NCBI RefSeq assembly: GCF_003324565.1
Contig: NZ_QOLA01000005.1
Span: 248,001 to 312,000 of the forward strand
Reading direction: 5' to 3'
Source: Streptomyces sp. SDr-06
Lineage (GTDB): Bacteria > Actinomycetota > Actinomycetes > Streptomycetales > Streptomycetaceae
Length of the DNA: 64,000 bases
Under the pieces are notes generated by a model. The model had not been told where the DNA came from and ran no database searches. It was given only the letters and a program-made list of their open reading frames with translations. Of the stretch, positions 27,220 through 36,846 are shown piece after piece (position 1 is the stretch's first letter; the number at the start of each line of letters is the position of its first letter). A program made the position numbers and the translations under genes.

Positions 27220-28284
27220 ATGAGGACGAAGCGGCGTCCCCCGGGACCCACCGGACCGGTGAGCGGGGCCCCCGGCGCACGGCCTCCCGGCGGCGCGGGC
27301 GGTGACCACCCGGCCATGACGCGGGACGGCGGCCCGACGGCCGGAGGCGCCGGGGCGCCCGGCCCCGCCCCGGCCCGCCGGGCACCCCGCGGTGCCCGCG
27401 CCCGTACCGGCGCCGCGGCGGGGGTGCTCCTCACGCCGTTCTTCGTCCTGTTCACGGCCGTGACGGTGGTGCCGATCGGGTACGCGGTCTGGCTGAGCCT
27501 GTTCACCGAGAAGCAGTCGGGGCTCGGCTTCGGCGGCGCCACGTCCGTGTTCAGCGGGCTCGACAACTACACGGCGGCGCTGGGCGACCGGGCCTTCCGC
27601 GAGGGCTTCTGGGTACTGGCCGGCTACTGCGTCGTCTACATCCCGCTGATGGTCGGCGGCGCCCTCGCGCTCGCGCTGCTGCTCGACTCGGCGCTGGCCC
27701 GCGCCCGCCGCTTCTTCCAGCTGGCGCTGTTCCTGCCGCACGCCGTGCCCGGCATCATCGCGGCCCTGATCTGGGTCTACCTCTACACCCCGGGCCTCAG
27801 CCCCGTCGTGAAGGCCCTGGACTCCGGCGGCATCGGCTTCGACTTCTTCTCCTCCAGCGGCACGCTCCCCTCCGTCGTCAACATCGCGCTGTGGGAATGG
27901 CTCGGCTACAACATGGTCATCTTCTACGCGGCGCTCCAGGCCATCGACCGCTCCGTCCTGGAAGCGGCCACCATGGACGGCGCCGGCGAGTGGCGCACCG
28001 CGCTCGGCATCAAACTCCCGCTGATCCGGGCCTCGTTGACGATGGTGGCGCTCTTCACCGTCATCGGCTCGCTCCAGCTCTTCACCGAACCGCTGATCCT
28101 TAACCAGGGCGGCAGCGCCACGGTCACCACCACCTGGACGCCCAACATGTACGCCTACACCGCCGCGTTCAACCGCAACGACTACGGCCTCGCCGCCGCC
28201 TCGGCCGTGCTCCTCGCGCTCGCCGCGGCCCTGCTCTCCTTCGTCGTCACCCGCCTCACCAACCGGAAGGGCGCCACGGCATGA
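27220..28284 (+). CDS. Sugar ABC transporter permease, MalF type
   Basis: 354 residues. A disordered Pro/Gly/Arg-rich cytoplasmic lead of about 65 residues is followed by six predicted membrane helices. The EAA loop that contacts the ATPase reads EAATMDGAGEWRTALGIKLP. It starts 5 bases after the binding-protein stop and its stop overlaps the next start (ATGA), so the genes are translationally coupled. No ATPase gene is present in the operon. In Streptomyces such permeases usually use the shared ATPase MsiK, which I infer here. Confidence 0.95.
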   Translation: MRTKRRPPGPTGPVSGAPGARPPGGAGGDHPAMTRDGGPTAGGAGAPGPAPARRAPRGARARTGAAAGVLLTPFFVLFTAVTVVPIGYAVWLSLFTEKQSGLGFGGATSVFSGLDNYTAALGDRAFREGFWVLAGYCVVYIPLMVGGALALALLLDSALARARRFFQLALFLPHAVPGIIAALIWVYLYTPGLSPVVKALDSGGIGFDFFSSSGTLPSVVNIALWEWLGYNMVIFYAALQAIDRSVLEAATMDGAGEWRTALGIKLPLIRASLTMVALFTVIGSLQLFTEPLILNQGGSATVTTTWTPNMYAYTAAFNRNDYGLAAASAVLLALAAALLSFVVTRLTNRKGATA

Positions 28285-29207
28285 CCTCCCCCACCGCCAC
28301 CGGAGCACCGGGGGCCACCGGGCGCACCCGCCCGGCCGGACCGCCGCGTACCGGAGCGGCCCGCCGGGCGCCCAGCCGCCTGCTGTCCAGGACCGCCGTC
28401 AACGGCGCGCTGCTGCTGTCCGTCCTCTACGCGCTGTTCCCCCTGGTCTGGCTGGTCACGGCCGCCACCAAGGACACCGGCGGCCTGCTGTCCGGCGAGG
28501 CCTTCTCCTTCAGGGGCTTCGACCTCGGCCACAACCTGTCGCAGCTCGCCTCGTACAACGACGGCGTCTACTTCCGCTGGTACCTCAACTCCCTTCTGTA
28601 CGCGGGCGGCGGCGCCGCCGTCTGCGCGCTGGTCAGCGTCGCCGCGGGGTACGCCTTCGACAAGTACGCCTTCCGGGGCAAGGAGAAGCTGTTCGGCGTC
28701 GTGCTGCTCGGCGTGCTGGTGCCGACCACGGCCCTTGCCCTGCCGATGTATCTCCTGGCCAGCAAGGTCGGCCTGGTCAACACGTACTGGTCGGTGCTCA
28801 TCCCCGTTCTGGTCAATCCGTTCGGGGTCTATCTGTCCCGGGTGTTCAGCGCGAGCTACATCCCCGACGAGGCCCTGGAGGCCGCCCGTATCGACGGGGC
28901 GGGCGAGCTGCGCACCTTCTGGTCGATCGGTCTGCGCATGGTGATGCCGGGCTTCGTGACCGTCTTCCTCTTCCAGTTCACCGCGATCTGGAACAACTTC
29001 TTCCTCCCCCTGGTCATGCTCAGCGACCAGAAGCTCTTCCCGCTGAGCCTCGGTCTGTACGCCTGGAACAGCAACACCCACGCCGAGCCGGGCTATTACC
29101 CTCTCGTCGTCACCGGCTCGCTCCTCGCCGTCGTCCCCCTGATCGTCGCCTTCGTCTCCCTCCAGCGGCACTGGAAGGCCGGGCTCGCCGCCGGCAGCGT
29201 CAAATGA
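28281..29207 (+). CDS. Sugar ABC transporter permease, MalG type
   Basis: 308 residues with a proline-rich lead of about 35 residues and six predicted membrane helices. The EAA loop reads EAARIDGAGELRTFWSIGLR. It forms a heterodimeric channel with the preceding permease. Its start overlaps the previous stop by 4 nt and its stop overlaps the following start in the same way. Confidence 0.95.
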   Translation: MTSPTATGAPGATGRTRPAGPPRTGAARRAPSRLLSRTAVNGALLLSVLYALFPLVWLVTAATKDTGGLLSGEAFSFRGFDLGHNLSQLASYNDGVYFRWYLNSLLYAGGGAAVCALVSVAAGYAFDKYAFRGKEKLFGVVLLGVLVPTTALALPMYLLASKVGLVNTYWSVLIPVLVNPFGVYLSRVFSASYIPDEALEAARIDGAGELRTFWSIGLRMVMPGFVTVFLFQFTAIWNNFFLPLVMLSDQKLFPLSLGLYAWNSNTHAEPGYYPLVVTGSLLAVVPLIVAFVSLQRHWKAGLAAGSVK

Positions 29208-30295
29208 CCGGCCCGGAAACCCCGTTACCCCCGGCCCAGCGCCTCGTGAGGAGCCCGCGTCCCACCATGCACCACACCACTGACAACCGGCCCGCCCTGC
29301 TGCTCGCGATGGGTCCCGGCATCGCGGACCGCCTCCTGGCCGAGCGCCACCGCACCCGGCTCACCGCCCTCGCCCGCACGGACCCGCACCTGGTCGCGCA
29401 CGACCTCGCCGCGCCCACCGCCCCGGTCGCGGCCGCCCTCGCCGAGGCCCGGATCCTGCTCACCTGCTGGGGCGCTCCCCCGCTCACCGCGGACGTCCTG
29501 GCCGCGGCCCCGCACCTGCGCGCGGTGGTCCACGCGGCGGGCTCCGTCAAGCACCACATCACCGACGCCTGCTGGGAACGCGGCATCGAGGTGACGTCGG
29601 CCGCCGCCGCCAACGCCCTGCCGGTCGCCGAGTACACGCTGGCCGCGATCCTGTTCGCGGGCAAGGACGTGCTGGGCTCCGCGCGGCGCTACGCCGAGCT
29701 GCGCACCGCCCCCGAGTGGCTGGGCGAGGGCGACCGCACCGGCAACTACCGGCGCACGGTCGGCCTGGTCGGCGCCTCCCGCGTCGGGCGCCGGGTGATC
29801 GAGCTGCTGCGCCCCTTCGACTTCGAGGTCCTGCTGTACGACCCGTATGTGAGCGCCGCCGAGGCGGCCACGTTCGGCGCCGCGTCCGTGCCCCTGGACG
29901 ACCTGTGCGCCCGCGCGGGAATCGTCTCCGTGCACGCGCCGCAGCTGCCCGAGACGTACCGCATGATCGGCGCGCGCCAGCTGGCCCTGATGCCGACGGG
30001 CGCCACCCTGATCAACACCGCGCGCGGCTCCCTGGTGGACGAGCCCGCCCTGCTCGCCGAGCTGCTCTCGGGCCGCCTGCACGCCGTCCTGGACGTGACC
30101 GACCCCGAACTCCCGCCCCGTGAGAGCCCGTTGTACGACCTGCCCAACGTGCTGATCACCCCGCACATCGCGGGCTCGCTCGGCAACGAGCTGCACCGCA
30201 TGGCGGATCAGGCGCTGGACGAGGTGGAGCGGTTCGCGGCCGGGGTGCCGTTCGCGCACCCCGTGCTTCCGGCGGCGCTGCACCACTCGGCGTGA
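29204..30295 (+). CDS. D-isomer-specific 2-hydroxyacid dehydrogenase
   Basis: 363-residue NAD-dependent oxidoreductase. The cofactor loop is GLVGASRVGRR (a variant of GxGxxG, near residue 186). The catalytic arginine is in NTARGSLVDE, the acidic residue in LDVTDPE, and the histidine in TPHIAGS. The ATGA overlap with the permease gene favours the start at 29204; an internal ATG at 29267 is an alternative. In this operon it probably acts on an acid released from the imported sugar, such as a uronate or keto-acid derivative. That fits the DUF2264 enzyme but is inference. Related proteins in similar operons are often mislabelled phosphoglycerate dehydrogenase. Confidence 0.9.
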   Translation: MTGPETPLPPAQRLVRSPRPTMHHTTDNRPALLLAMGPGIADRLLAERHRTRLTALARTDPHLVAHDLAAPTAPVAAALAEARILLTCWGAPPLTADVLAAAPHLRAVVHAAGSVKHHITDACWERGIEVTSAAAANALPVAEYTLAAILFAGKDVLGSARRYAELRTAPEWLGEGDRTGNYRRTVGLVGASRVGRRVIELLRPFDFEVLLYDPYVSAAEAATFGAASVPLDDLCARAGIVSVHAPQLPETYRMIGARQLALMPTGATLINTARGSLVDEPALLAELLSGRLHAVLDVTDPELPPRESPLYDLPNVLITPHIAGSLGNELHRMADQALDEVERFAAGVPFAHPVLPAALHHSA

Positions 30296-30369
30296 GCCGC
30301 CACCCCGTACAAACAGGGCAAAACTCACTAAGATGGAGGTGTCCCGCCCCGAGCCAGCCGGGAGGAGCC

Positions 30370-31065
30370 ATGACCTTCACACAGGTGATCGACTTCAGGA
30401 CCGAGCGGTTCAGAGACATGGACCGGCTCATGGACCAGTGGGTCGCGCAGACCCAGGGCAGGCGGACCGCCTCCCACAGCGTGGTGGGCAAGGACCGCTC
30501 CGACGGCTCCCACTACGTGGAGATCATCGAATTCCCCTCGTACGAGGAGGCGATGGCGAACTCCGGACTCCCCGAGACCAACCGGATCTTCGCGGAGATG
30601 GTGGCGCTCTGCGACGGCACGCCCACCTTCACGGACCTCGATGTGGTGCGCAACGACCAGTTGAACGCTTCAACCGCCCGCCGGTTCTTCCACGAGATCG
30701 CCTCGGGCGGGAACCTCGACGCCATCGACGAGGTGTTCGCGGACGACTACGCCGACCACGACATCCTCAAGGAGCAGGACACGGTCGTCGGCTCCGACAA
30801 GATCCGCGACGACGTCGCCGGATGGCGGTCGGCCTTCGACTTCGCCTTCGAACTCGACCGGCAGATCTGCGAGGGCGACGACGTGGTGACGCTGTGGACC
30901 CTGAACGGCACCCACACCGGTGACTTCCGGGGCGTCCCGGCCACCGGCCGGCAGGTCAGTCTGACCGGCACCACGATCTTCCGGTTCCGGAACGACAGGA
31001 TCCAGGAAGGCTGGTGGCACTACGACGTCCTGAAGCTGATGAGGCAGCTGGGCTTGGAGGGCTGA
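30370..31065 (+). CDS. Two-domain protein: ABM-like N-terminus plus SnoaL-like domain
   Basis: 231 residues. The first ~100 (MTFTQVIDFRTERFRDMDRL) look like a short ferredoxin-like alpha/beta barrel domain. From about 100 onward a SnoaL/NTF2-like cone fold is visible (ARRFFHEIASGGNLDAIDEV, then ADDYADHD, and a C-terminal IFRFRNDRIQEGWWHYD). SnoaL-like ester cyclase folds bind small hydrophobic molecules, and many members have no known reaction. The start ATG 30370 follows GGAGGAGCC. It is convergent with groEL1 and unrelated to the preceding sugar operon by function, 74 bp away. Confidence 0.82.
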   Translation: MTFTQVIDFRTERFRDMDRLMDQWVAQTQGRRTASHSVVGKDRSDGSHYVEIIEFPSYEEAMANSGLPETNRIFAEMVALCDGTPTFTDLDVVRNDQLNASTARRFFHEIASGGNLDAIDEVFADDYADHDILKEQDTVVGSDKIRDDVAGWRSAFDFAFELDRQICEGDDVVTLWTLNGTHTGDFRGVPATGRQVSLTGTTIFRFRNDRIQEGWWHYDVLKLMRQLGLEG

Positions 31066-31090
31066 GCGGCCGGGCCCCTCCCGCAACGGG

Positions 31091-31130
31091 GAAGGCCCCC
31101 GCCCCGCCGATGGCGGGAGCGGGGGCCTTC
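31091..31130. terminator. Hairpin terminator between convergent genes
   Basis: Inverted repeat GAAGGCCCCCGC (31091-31102) and GCGGGGGCCTTC (31119-31130) with an inner CCCGCC/GGCGGG stem. It ends both groEL1 and the SnoaL-like gene. Confidence 0.85.
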
Positions 31131-31161
31131 GCACGTGGTGCGGGCCTGACGGCGTACGACG

Positions 31162-32799
<1,638 letters not shown>

Positions 32800-32830
32800 T
32801 CAGCCCTCTCGAAAACTCGGGTTAATGACA

Positions 32831-32877
32831 CTGCGCCCCTCGCCGCCCGGCAATCAGCGGGGTGACCAGGGGCGCAG
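32831..32877 (-). other. Intercistronic hairpin between groES and groEL1
   Basis: Perfect 10-bp arms CTGCGCCCCT (32831-32840) and AGGGGCGCAG (32868-32877) enclosing 27 bases with further GC complementarity. It lies between two genes expected to be co-transcribed, so it may set relative levels by partial termination or RNA processing (inference). Confidence 0.6.
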
Positions 32878-32916
32878 CTCTCAAAGCGTTTCGCTTCGAA
32901 GAAGTACTTCGGTGAA

Positions 32917-33225
32917 TTACTTCTCGATGATCGCGAGCACGTCGCGAGCCGAGAGGACGAGGTACTCGTCGCCGTTGTACTTCACCTCGGTGCCGCCGTA
33001 CTTGCTGTACAGCACGACATCGCCGACCTTGACGTCGAGCGGCAGGCGCTCGCCGTTCTCGAAGCGGCCCGGGCCCACGGCGAGGACGGCGCCCTCCTGG
33101 GGCTTCTCCTTCGCGGTGTCCGGAATGACCAGGCCCGAGGCCGTGGTCTGCTCGGCGTCGAGCGGCTGGACCACAATGCGGTCCTCGAGCGGCTTGATGG
33201 CAACCTTGGAGCTGGCGGTCGTCAC
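32917..33225 (-). CDS. groES: 10-kDa co-chaperonin GroES
   Basis: 102-residue lid of the GroEL cage. Typical segments are [16 protein letters not shown], the mobile loop around [10 protein letters not shown] and [21 protein letters not shown]. The start is GTG 33225. Two CIRCE elements lie 100-173 bases upstream of the start, so HrcA repression is expected. Confidence 0.97.
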   Translation of the reverse strand: MTTASSKVAIKPLEDRIVVQPLDAEQTTASGLVIPDTAKEKPQEGAVLAVGPGRFENGERLPLDVKVGDVVLYSKYGGTEVKYNGDEYLVLSARDVLAIIEK

Positions 33226-33324
33226 GATCCGGTCTCCCCCTTCGGAGATCTCACGGGGTTAACTGTCTGGGGTGGCGACCAGGTGGATCCGTCGTCGCGG
33301 GTGCCGGACCTGCCCGTCGCTGTG

Positions 33325-33351
33325 TTGGCACTCTCCGGTGGGGAGTGCCAG
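33325..33351. promoter_or_regulatory. CIRCE element (HrcA operator)
   Basis: TTGGCACTC, nine bases, GAGTGCCAG: close to the CIRCE consensus TTAGCACTC-N9-GAGTGCTAA. It lies upstream of groES. Confidence 0.9.
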
Positions 33352-33371
33352 AAGCGAGACTAGGACGGCGA

Positions 33372-33398
33372 TTAGCACTCGGTCAAGCGGAGTGCCAA
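33372..33398. promoter_or_regulatory. Second CIRCE element (HrcA operator)
   Basis: TTAGCACTC, nine bases, GAGTGCCAA. It is the better match of the two to CIRCE and lies 20 bases from the first. It is also only 62 bases before the divergent response-regulator gene. Confidence 0.92.
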
Positions 33399-33459
33399 TC
33401 TGCCACCGCCGCGGCGGACCCCGGCGGGGCGCGGGCCCGCCTGTGTGACCCTGGACGGC

Positions 33460-34149
33460 ATGCGCATTCTGGTCGTCGAGGACGAAACCGGGCTCGCCGA
33501 CTCGCTGCGTCGGGGCATTTCCGCCGAGGGGCACTGGGTCGACGTCGCCCACGACGGCCACCGCGGCCTCGACCTCGCGCTCACCGGCGGCTACGACGCG
33601 GTCGTGCTCGACCTGATGCTGCCGGGGCTCGGCGGCTACGAGATCTGCCGCCGCATGCGGCGGCTCGGCGACCCGACCCCGGTCCTGATACTGACCGCCA
33701 AGGACGGCGAGTACGACGAGGCCGACGGGCTCGACTCGGGGGCCGACGACTACCTGACCAAGCCGTTCTCGTTCGTGGTGCTGCTCGCCCGGCTCCGGGC
33801 GCTGGGCCGCCGGGCCGGAGCCGCCCGCCCGGGCCCGCTCCAGGCGGGCGACCTCACCCTCGACCCGGCCGCCCGGCGCTGCCGGCGCGGCGAGCGCGAG
33901 ATCGAGCTGACCGCGCGCGAAGTGGCCGTGCTCGCCTGCCTGATGGCCGACCCGGGCCGGGCCGTCGCCAAGCAGCACATCCTCGACGAGGTCTGGGACA
34001 GCGCGGCGGGCCCCGACGGCGCGATCGACCCGAACATCGTCGAGGTCTATGTCTCCTCGCTCAGGAAGAAGATCGATGCTCCGTTCGGCCGCCGCTCGAT
34101 CCTGACCGTGCACGGGGTGGGCTACCGGTTGGCTCCCGATGGCGGCTGA
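33460..34149 (+). CDS. OmpR/PhoB-family response regulator
   Basis: 229 residues: receiver domain (1-115) with phosphorylatable Asp 51 (VVLDLMLPG) and lysine in TKPFSF, then an OmpR-type winged helix (about 130-225, REIELTAREVAVLACLMADP). The ATG at 33460 begins the conserved MRILVVEDE; a GTG five codons upstream is an alternative. Its stop overlaps the kinase start by 11 nt, so the pair is coupled. It is divergent to groES with the CIRCE pair in between. Downstream targets are unknown; the LCP and deacetylase genes that follow make an envelope role plausible. Confidence 0.93.
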   Translation: MRILVVEDETGLADSLRRGISAEGHWVDVAHDGHRGLDLALTGGYDAVVLDLMLPGLGGYEICRRMRRLGDPTPVLILTAKDGEYDEADGLDSGADDYLTKPFSFVVLLARLRALGRRAGAARPGPLQAGDLTLDPAARRCRRGEREIELTAREVAVLACLMADPGRAVAKQHILDEVWDSAAGPDGAIDPNIVEVYVSSLRKKIDAPFGRRSILTVHGVGYRLAPDGG

Positions 34150-35494
34150 ACCGCCGCGCGGGGCCCGGCGGCCGCTGCCCCGGACCGTGCGCGGGAAGGT
34201 CGCCGCGGCCGCCGCCCTCGCGATGGCGCTGCTGCTCGCCGCGGGCGGGATCTGGCTCTACATCGTGCTGCGCTCCAACCTCCTGGACAACACCACCGGC
34301 CGCACCGAACTGGCCGCCCGCAAGGTCGCCGCCCAGGTCGACGCGGGCACCGCACGCGAGCTGCTGCTGCCGCCGGACGGCGGGGTCGACCTGGTCATGG
34401 TCCTGGACGAGCGGGGCCGGGTGACCGCGGCGAGCCAGGAGACGGCCGCCCCGGAGGAGCTGGCCGGATTCCGGCCGCCCGAGGGCCAGGACTCGGCGTC
34501 CCGGACCCTGAACGATCAGGGCCGCCACGAGGTCGCCGTCGTCGTCCGCGCCCAGCTGCCGGGCGGCCCCGCGAGCTATGTGTACGGGATGACCGTGCTC
34601 AGCGACGTGGACGACGCGACCGCGGCCATCGCCTGGGCCCTGCTCGCCAGCGCCCCGCCGCTGATCGCGCTCGCCGCGGCCATCGCCTGGGCCGGCACCG
34701 GGCTCGCGCTGCGCCCGGTGACCTCGATCCGCACCGAGCTCGCCGAGGTCAGCTCCAGCGAGCTGGACCGCCGGGTGCCCGACCCCGGCGGCGCCGACGA
34801 GATCGCGCTGCTCGCCCGGACCGTGAACGCCACCCTGGACCGCCTCGAACAGGCCCACGTCCGCCAGCGCGAGTTCGTCGCCGACGCCTCGCACGAACTG
34901 CGCAACCCCATCGCCGCGGTCCGCTCCCGGCTCGAAATCGCCCTCGCCGCACCGGACTCGGCCTCGGTGCGGGCCGCGCTCGACGACACCGAGCGGCTCC
35001 AGCGGATCGCCGCCGACCTCCTGCTCCTGGCCCGCCTCGACGCCCACCCCCAGCCCCTGGCCGAGCCGGTCGACCTGGCGCTGCTCGCGGCCGAGGACAC
35101 CGCCCGCCGCCGCGGCGCCCGGGTCCCGGTCGAGCTGCTGGCCGACGCTCCCGTGCCGGTGCGCGGCGACCCGGCGCAGCTGGAGCGGATGCTGGCCAAC
35201 CTCGTCGACAACGCGGTGCGCCACGCCCGTACGGCGGTACGGGTGCGGGCCGCCCGCGAAGGCCCGGACGCGGTCCTCGCCGTCAGCGACGACGGGCCCG
35301 GCGTCCCGGCCTCCGACCGGTCCCGGATCTTCGAGCGCTTCGTACGCCTGGACACCGCCCGCGCCCGGGAGAGCGGCGGCACCGGGCTCGGGCTCGCCAT
35401 CGCCCGGGAGATCGCGCGGGCGCACGGCGGCGAGCTGTCGGCCGGGGCGGGCCCGGGCGCGACGTTCACGGTGCGCCTGCCGGGGCGGTTCTGA
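34139..35494 (+). CDS. Sensor histidine kinase
   Basis: 451 residues. Membrane helices lie at about 19-42 and 160-185 with an outside sensor domain between them, then HAMP, a DHp helix with SHELRNPI (His near 252) and an HATPase domain with N-box NLVDNAVRHA, DDGPGVP and GGTGLGLAIA. It phosphorylates the upstream regulator. The sensed signal is not evident. The architecture resembles CutS/TcrY-like kinases of actinobacteria. Confidence 0.95.
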   Translation: MAAEPPRGARRPLPRTVRGKVAAAAALAMALLLAAGGIWLYIVLRSNLLDNTTGRTELAARKVAAQVDAGTARELLLPPDGGVDLVMVLDERGRVTAASQETAAPEELAGFRPPEGQDSASRTLNDQGRHEVAVVVRAQLPGGPASYVYGMTVLSDVDDATAAIAWALLASAPPLIALAAAIAWAGTGLALRPVTSIRTELAEVSSSELDRRVPDPGGADEIALLARTVNATLDRLEQAHVRQREFVADASHELRNPIAAVRSRLEIALAAPDSASVRAALDDTERLQRIAADLLLLARLDAHPQPLAEPVDLALLAAEDTARRRGARVPVELLADAPVPVRGDPAQLERMLANLVDNAVRHARTAVRVRAAREGPDAVLAVSDDGPGVPASDRSRIFERFVRLDTARARESGGTGLGLAIAREIARAHGGELSAGAGPGATFTVRLPGRF

Positions 35495-35588
35495 GCCGGC
35501 GCGTCCACGAGGGAGGGCGTACGGGTTCTGAAGGCGTCTTCAGGACTCTCAGGATTCCTTCAGCGCCGGGGGCCCAGCATCGGTCGGC

Positions 35589-36821
35589 GTGAGCCACCGT
35601 CGAACGAGCCGCAGCCGAACGACCAGCCGCCGCCGGAAGCGCTCCGGCCCGGTGCGCCTGGTGCGCGCGTTCGCCGTCGCCGCCGTCGTCCTGGTGCTGT
35701 GCGCGCTGGCCGGCGGCTGGTACCTCTACCGCGATCTGGCCGGAAGCATCGGCACCTCGCACGCGCTCGGCGACGACGCGCCGAGGTCGGTGGGCGGGGA
35801 CACCAACATCCTGCTGATGGGCCTGGACAGCCGCAAGGACCAGAACGGCGAGGACCTGCCGCCGGAGGTCCTCGACAAGCTGCACGCGGGCAGCGGCGAC
35901 ATCGGCGGCTACAACACCAACACCCTGATCCTGTTGCACGTGCCGGCCGGCGGCGGCCGGGCGAAGGCGTTCTCCGTGCCCCGCGACGACCTGGTCGACA
36001 TCTTCCCCAAGCCACCGGCGGGGGGATCTCCGGGCCACGGCCAGGACAAGATCAAGAAGGCGTACGGCCTTGAGAAGGCCCGGACCGAGGAGAAGCTGGC
36101 GGCCCAGGGCGTCACCGACCGGCGGAAGCTGGAGACGGCGGGCCGCGAGGCGGGACGCCGGGCCGAGATCGAGACCGTGCGCGCCTTCCTCGGCGTGCCG
36201 ATCGACCACTTCGCCGAGATCAACCTCGCCGGGTTCTACCACCTGGCCGACGCCCTGGACGGGGTGACGGTCTGTCTGAAGAAGCCGGTGAAGGACCGGT
36301 ACTCGGGGGCCGACTTCCCGGCCGGGAAGCAGACCCTCGACGGGCAGCAGTCGCTGGCGTTCGTACGGCAGCGGCACGGGCTCGACGGCGGCGACCTGGA
36401 CCGTACGCGCCGCCAGCAGGCCTTCCTCGCCTCGGCGACGCACAAGCTCGACTCGGCGGGCACCTTCACCGACCCGGTCCGGCTGCTGAACCTGATGAAC
36501 ACGGCCAAGCGGGACCTCGTCACCGACAAGGGCTGGGACCTGCTGTCCTTCGTCAAGCAGGCCAAGAACCTCTCGGGCGGGAACGTGGAGTTCACGACGC
36601 TGCCGATCGAGCGGTTCGCCAAGCACCGGGGCGAGGACGTCAACATCGTCGACCCCGCGACGATCAAGCGGCTGGTCGCCGAAGGCATCGCGCCGGTGCG
36701 CTCCACCCCGCCCGCCGCGCCCCAGGACCCGCCGAAGCCGGGACCGAGCAAGGCCCCCGGGCCGGGCCGGGCGCCGGGTGGTGCGGTCATCGACGGCGGC
36801 CGCATCCCGTGCGTGAACTGA
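35589..36821 (+). CDS. LytR-CpsA-Psr (LCP) family cell-wall ligase
   Basis: 410 residues. A basic, arginine-rich head is followed by a membrane helix (about 25-47) and an outside LCP domain (about 70-310). Family residues include NTLILLHV, the SVPRDDLV arginine/aspartate motif and FVRQRHGLDGGDLDRTRRQQ. LCP proteins transfer lipid-linked glycopolymers onto peptidoglycan. A disordered Pro-rich tail ends in a conserved-looking short motif (GGRIPCVN) with a single cysteine. The start is GTG 35589. It follows the two-component system by about 95 bp on the same strand. Confidence 0.93.
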   Translation: MSHRRTSRSRTTSRRRKRSGPVRLVRAFAVAAVVLVLCALAGGWYLYRDLAGSIGTSHALGDDAPRSVGGDTNILLMGLDSRKDQNGEDLPPEVLDKLHAGSGDIGGYNTNTLILLHVPAGGGRAKAFSVPRDDLVDIFPKPPAGGSPGHGQDKIKKAYGLEKARTEEKLAAQGVTDRRKLETAGREAGRRAEIETVRAFLGVPIDHFAEINLAGFYHLADALDGVTVCLKKPVKDRYSGADFPAGKQTLDGQQSLAFVRQRHGLDGGDLDRTRRQQAFLASATHKLDSAGTFTDPVRLLNLMNTAKRDLVTDKGWDLLSFVKQAKNLSGGNVEFTTLPIERFAKHRGEDVNIVDPATIKRLVAEGIAPVRSTPPAAPQDPPKPGPSKAPGPGRAPGGAVIDGGRIPCVN

Positions 36822-36846
36822 TCCGGGCCTGGCGCTCCGGGTGTGC

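Noticed and set aside
22400-30295. Mobile genomic island
   Set aside because: No integrase, tRNA, direct repeats or shift in base composition at the edges; only possibly variable between strains.
30370-31065. Polyketide cyclase of an antibiotic cluster
   Set aside because: No polyketide synthase or tailoring genes are near; the SnoaL fold is widespread outside such clusters.
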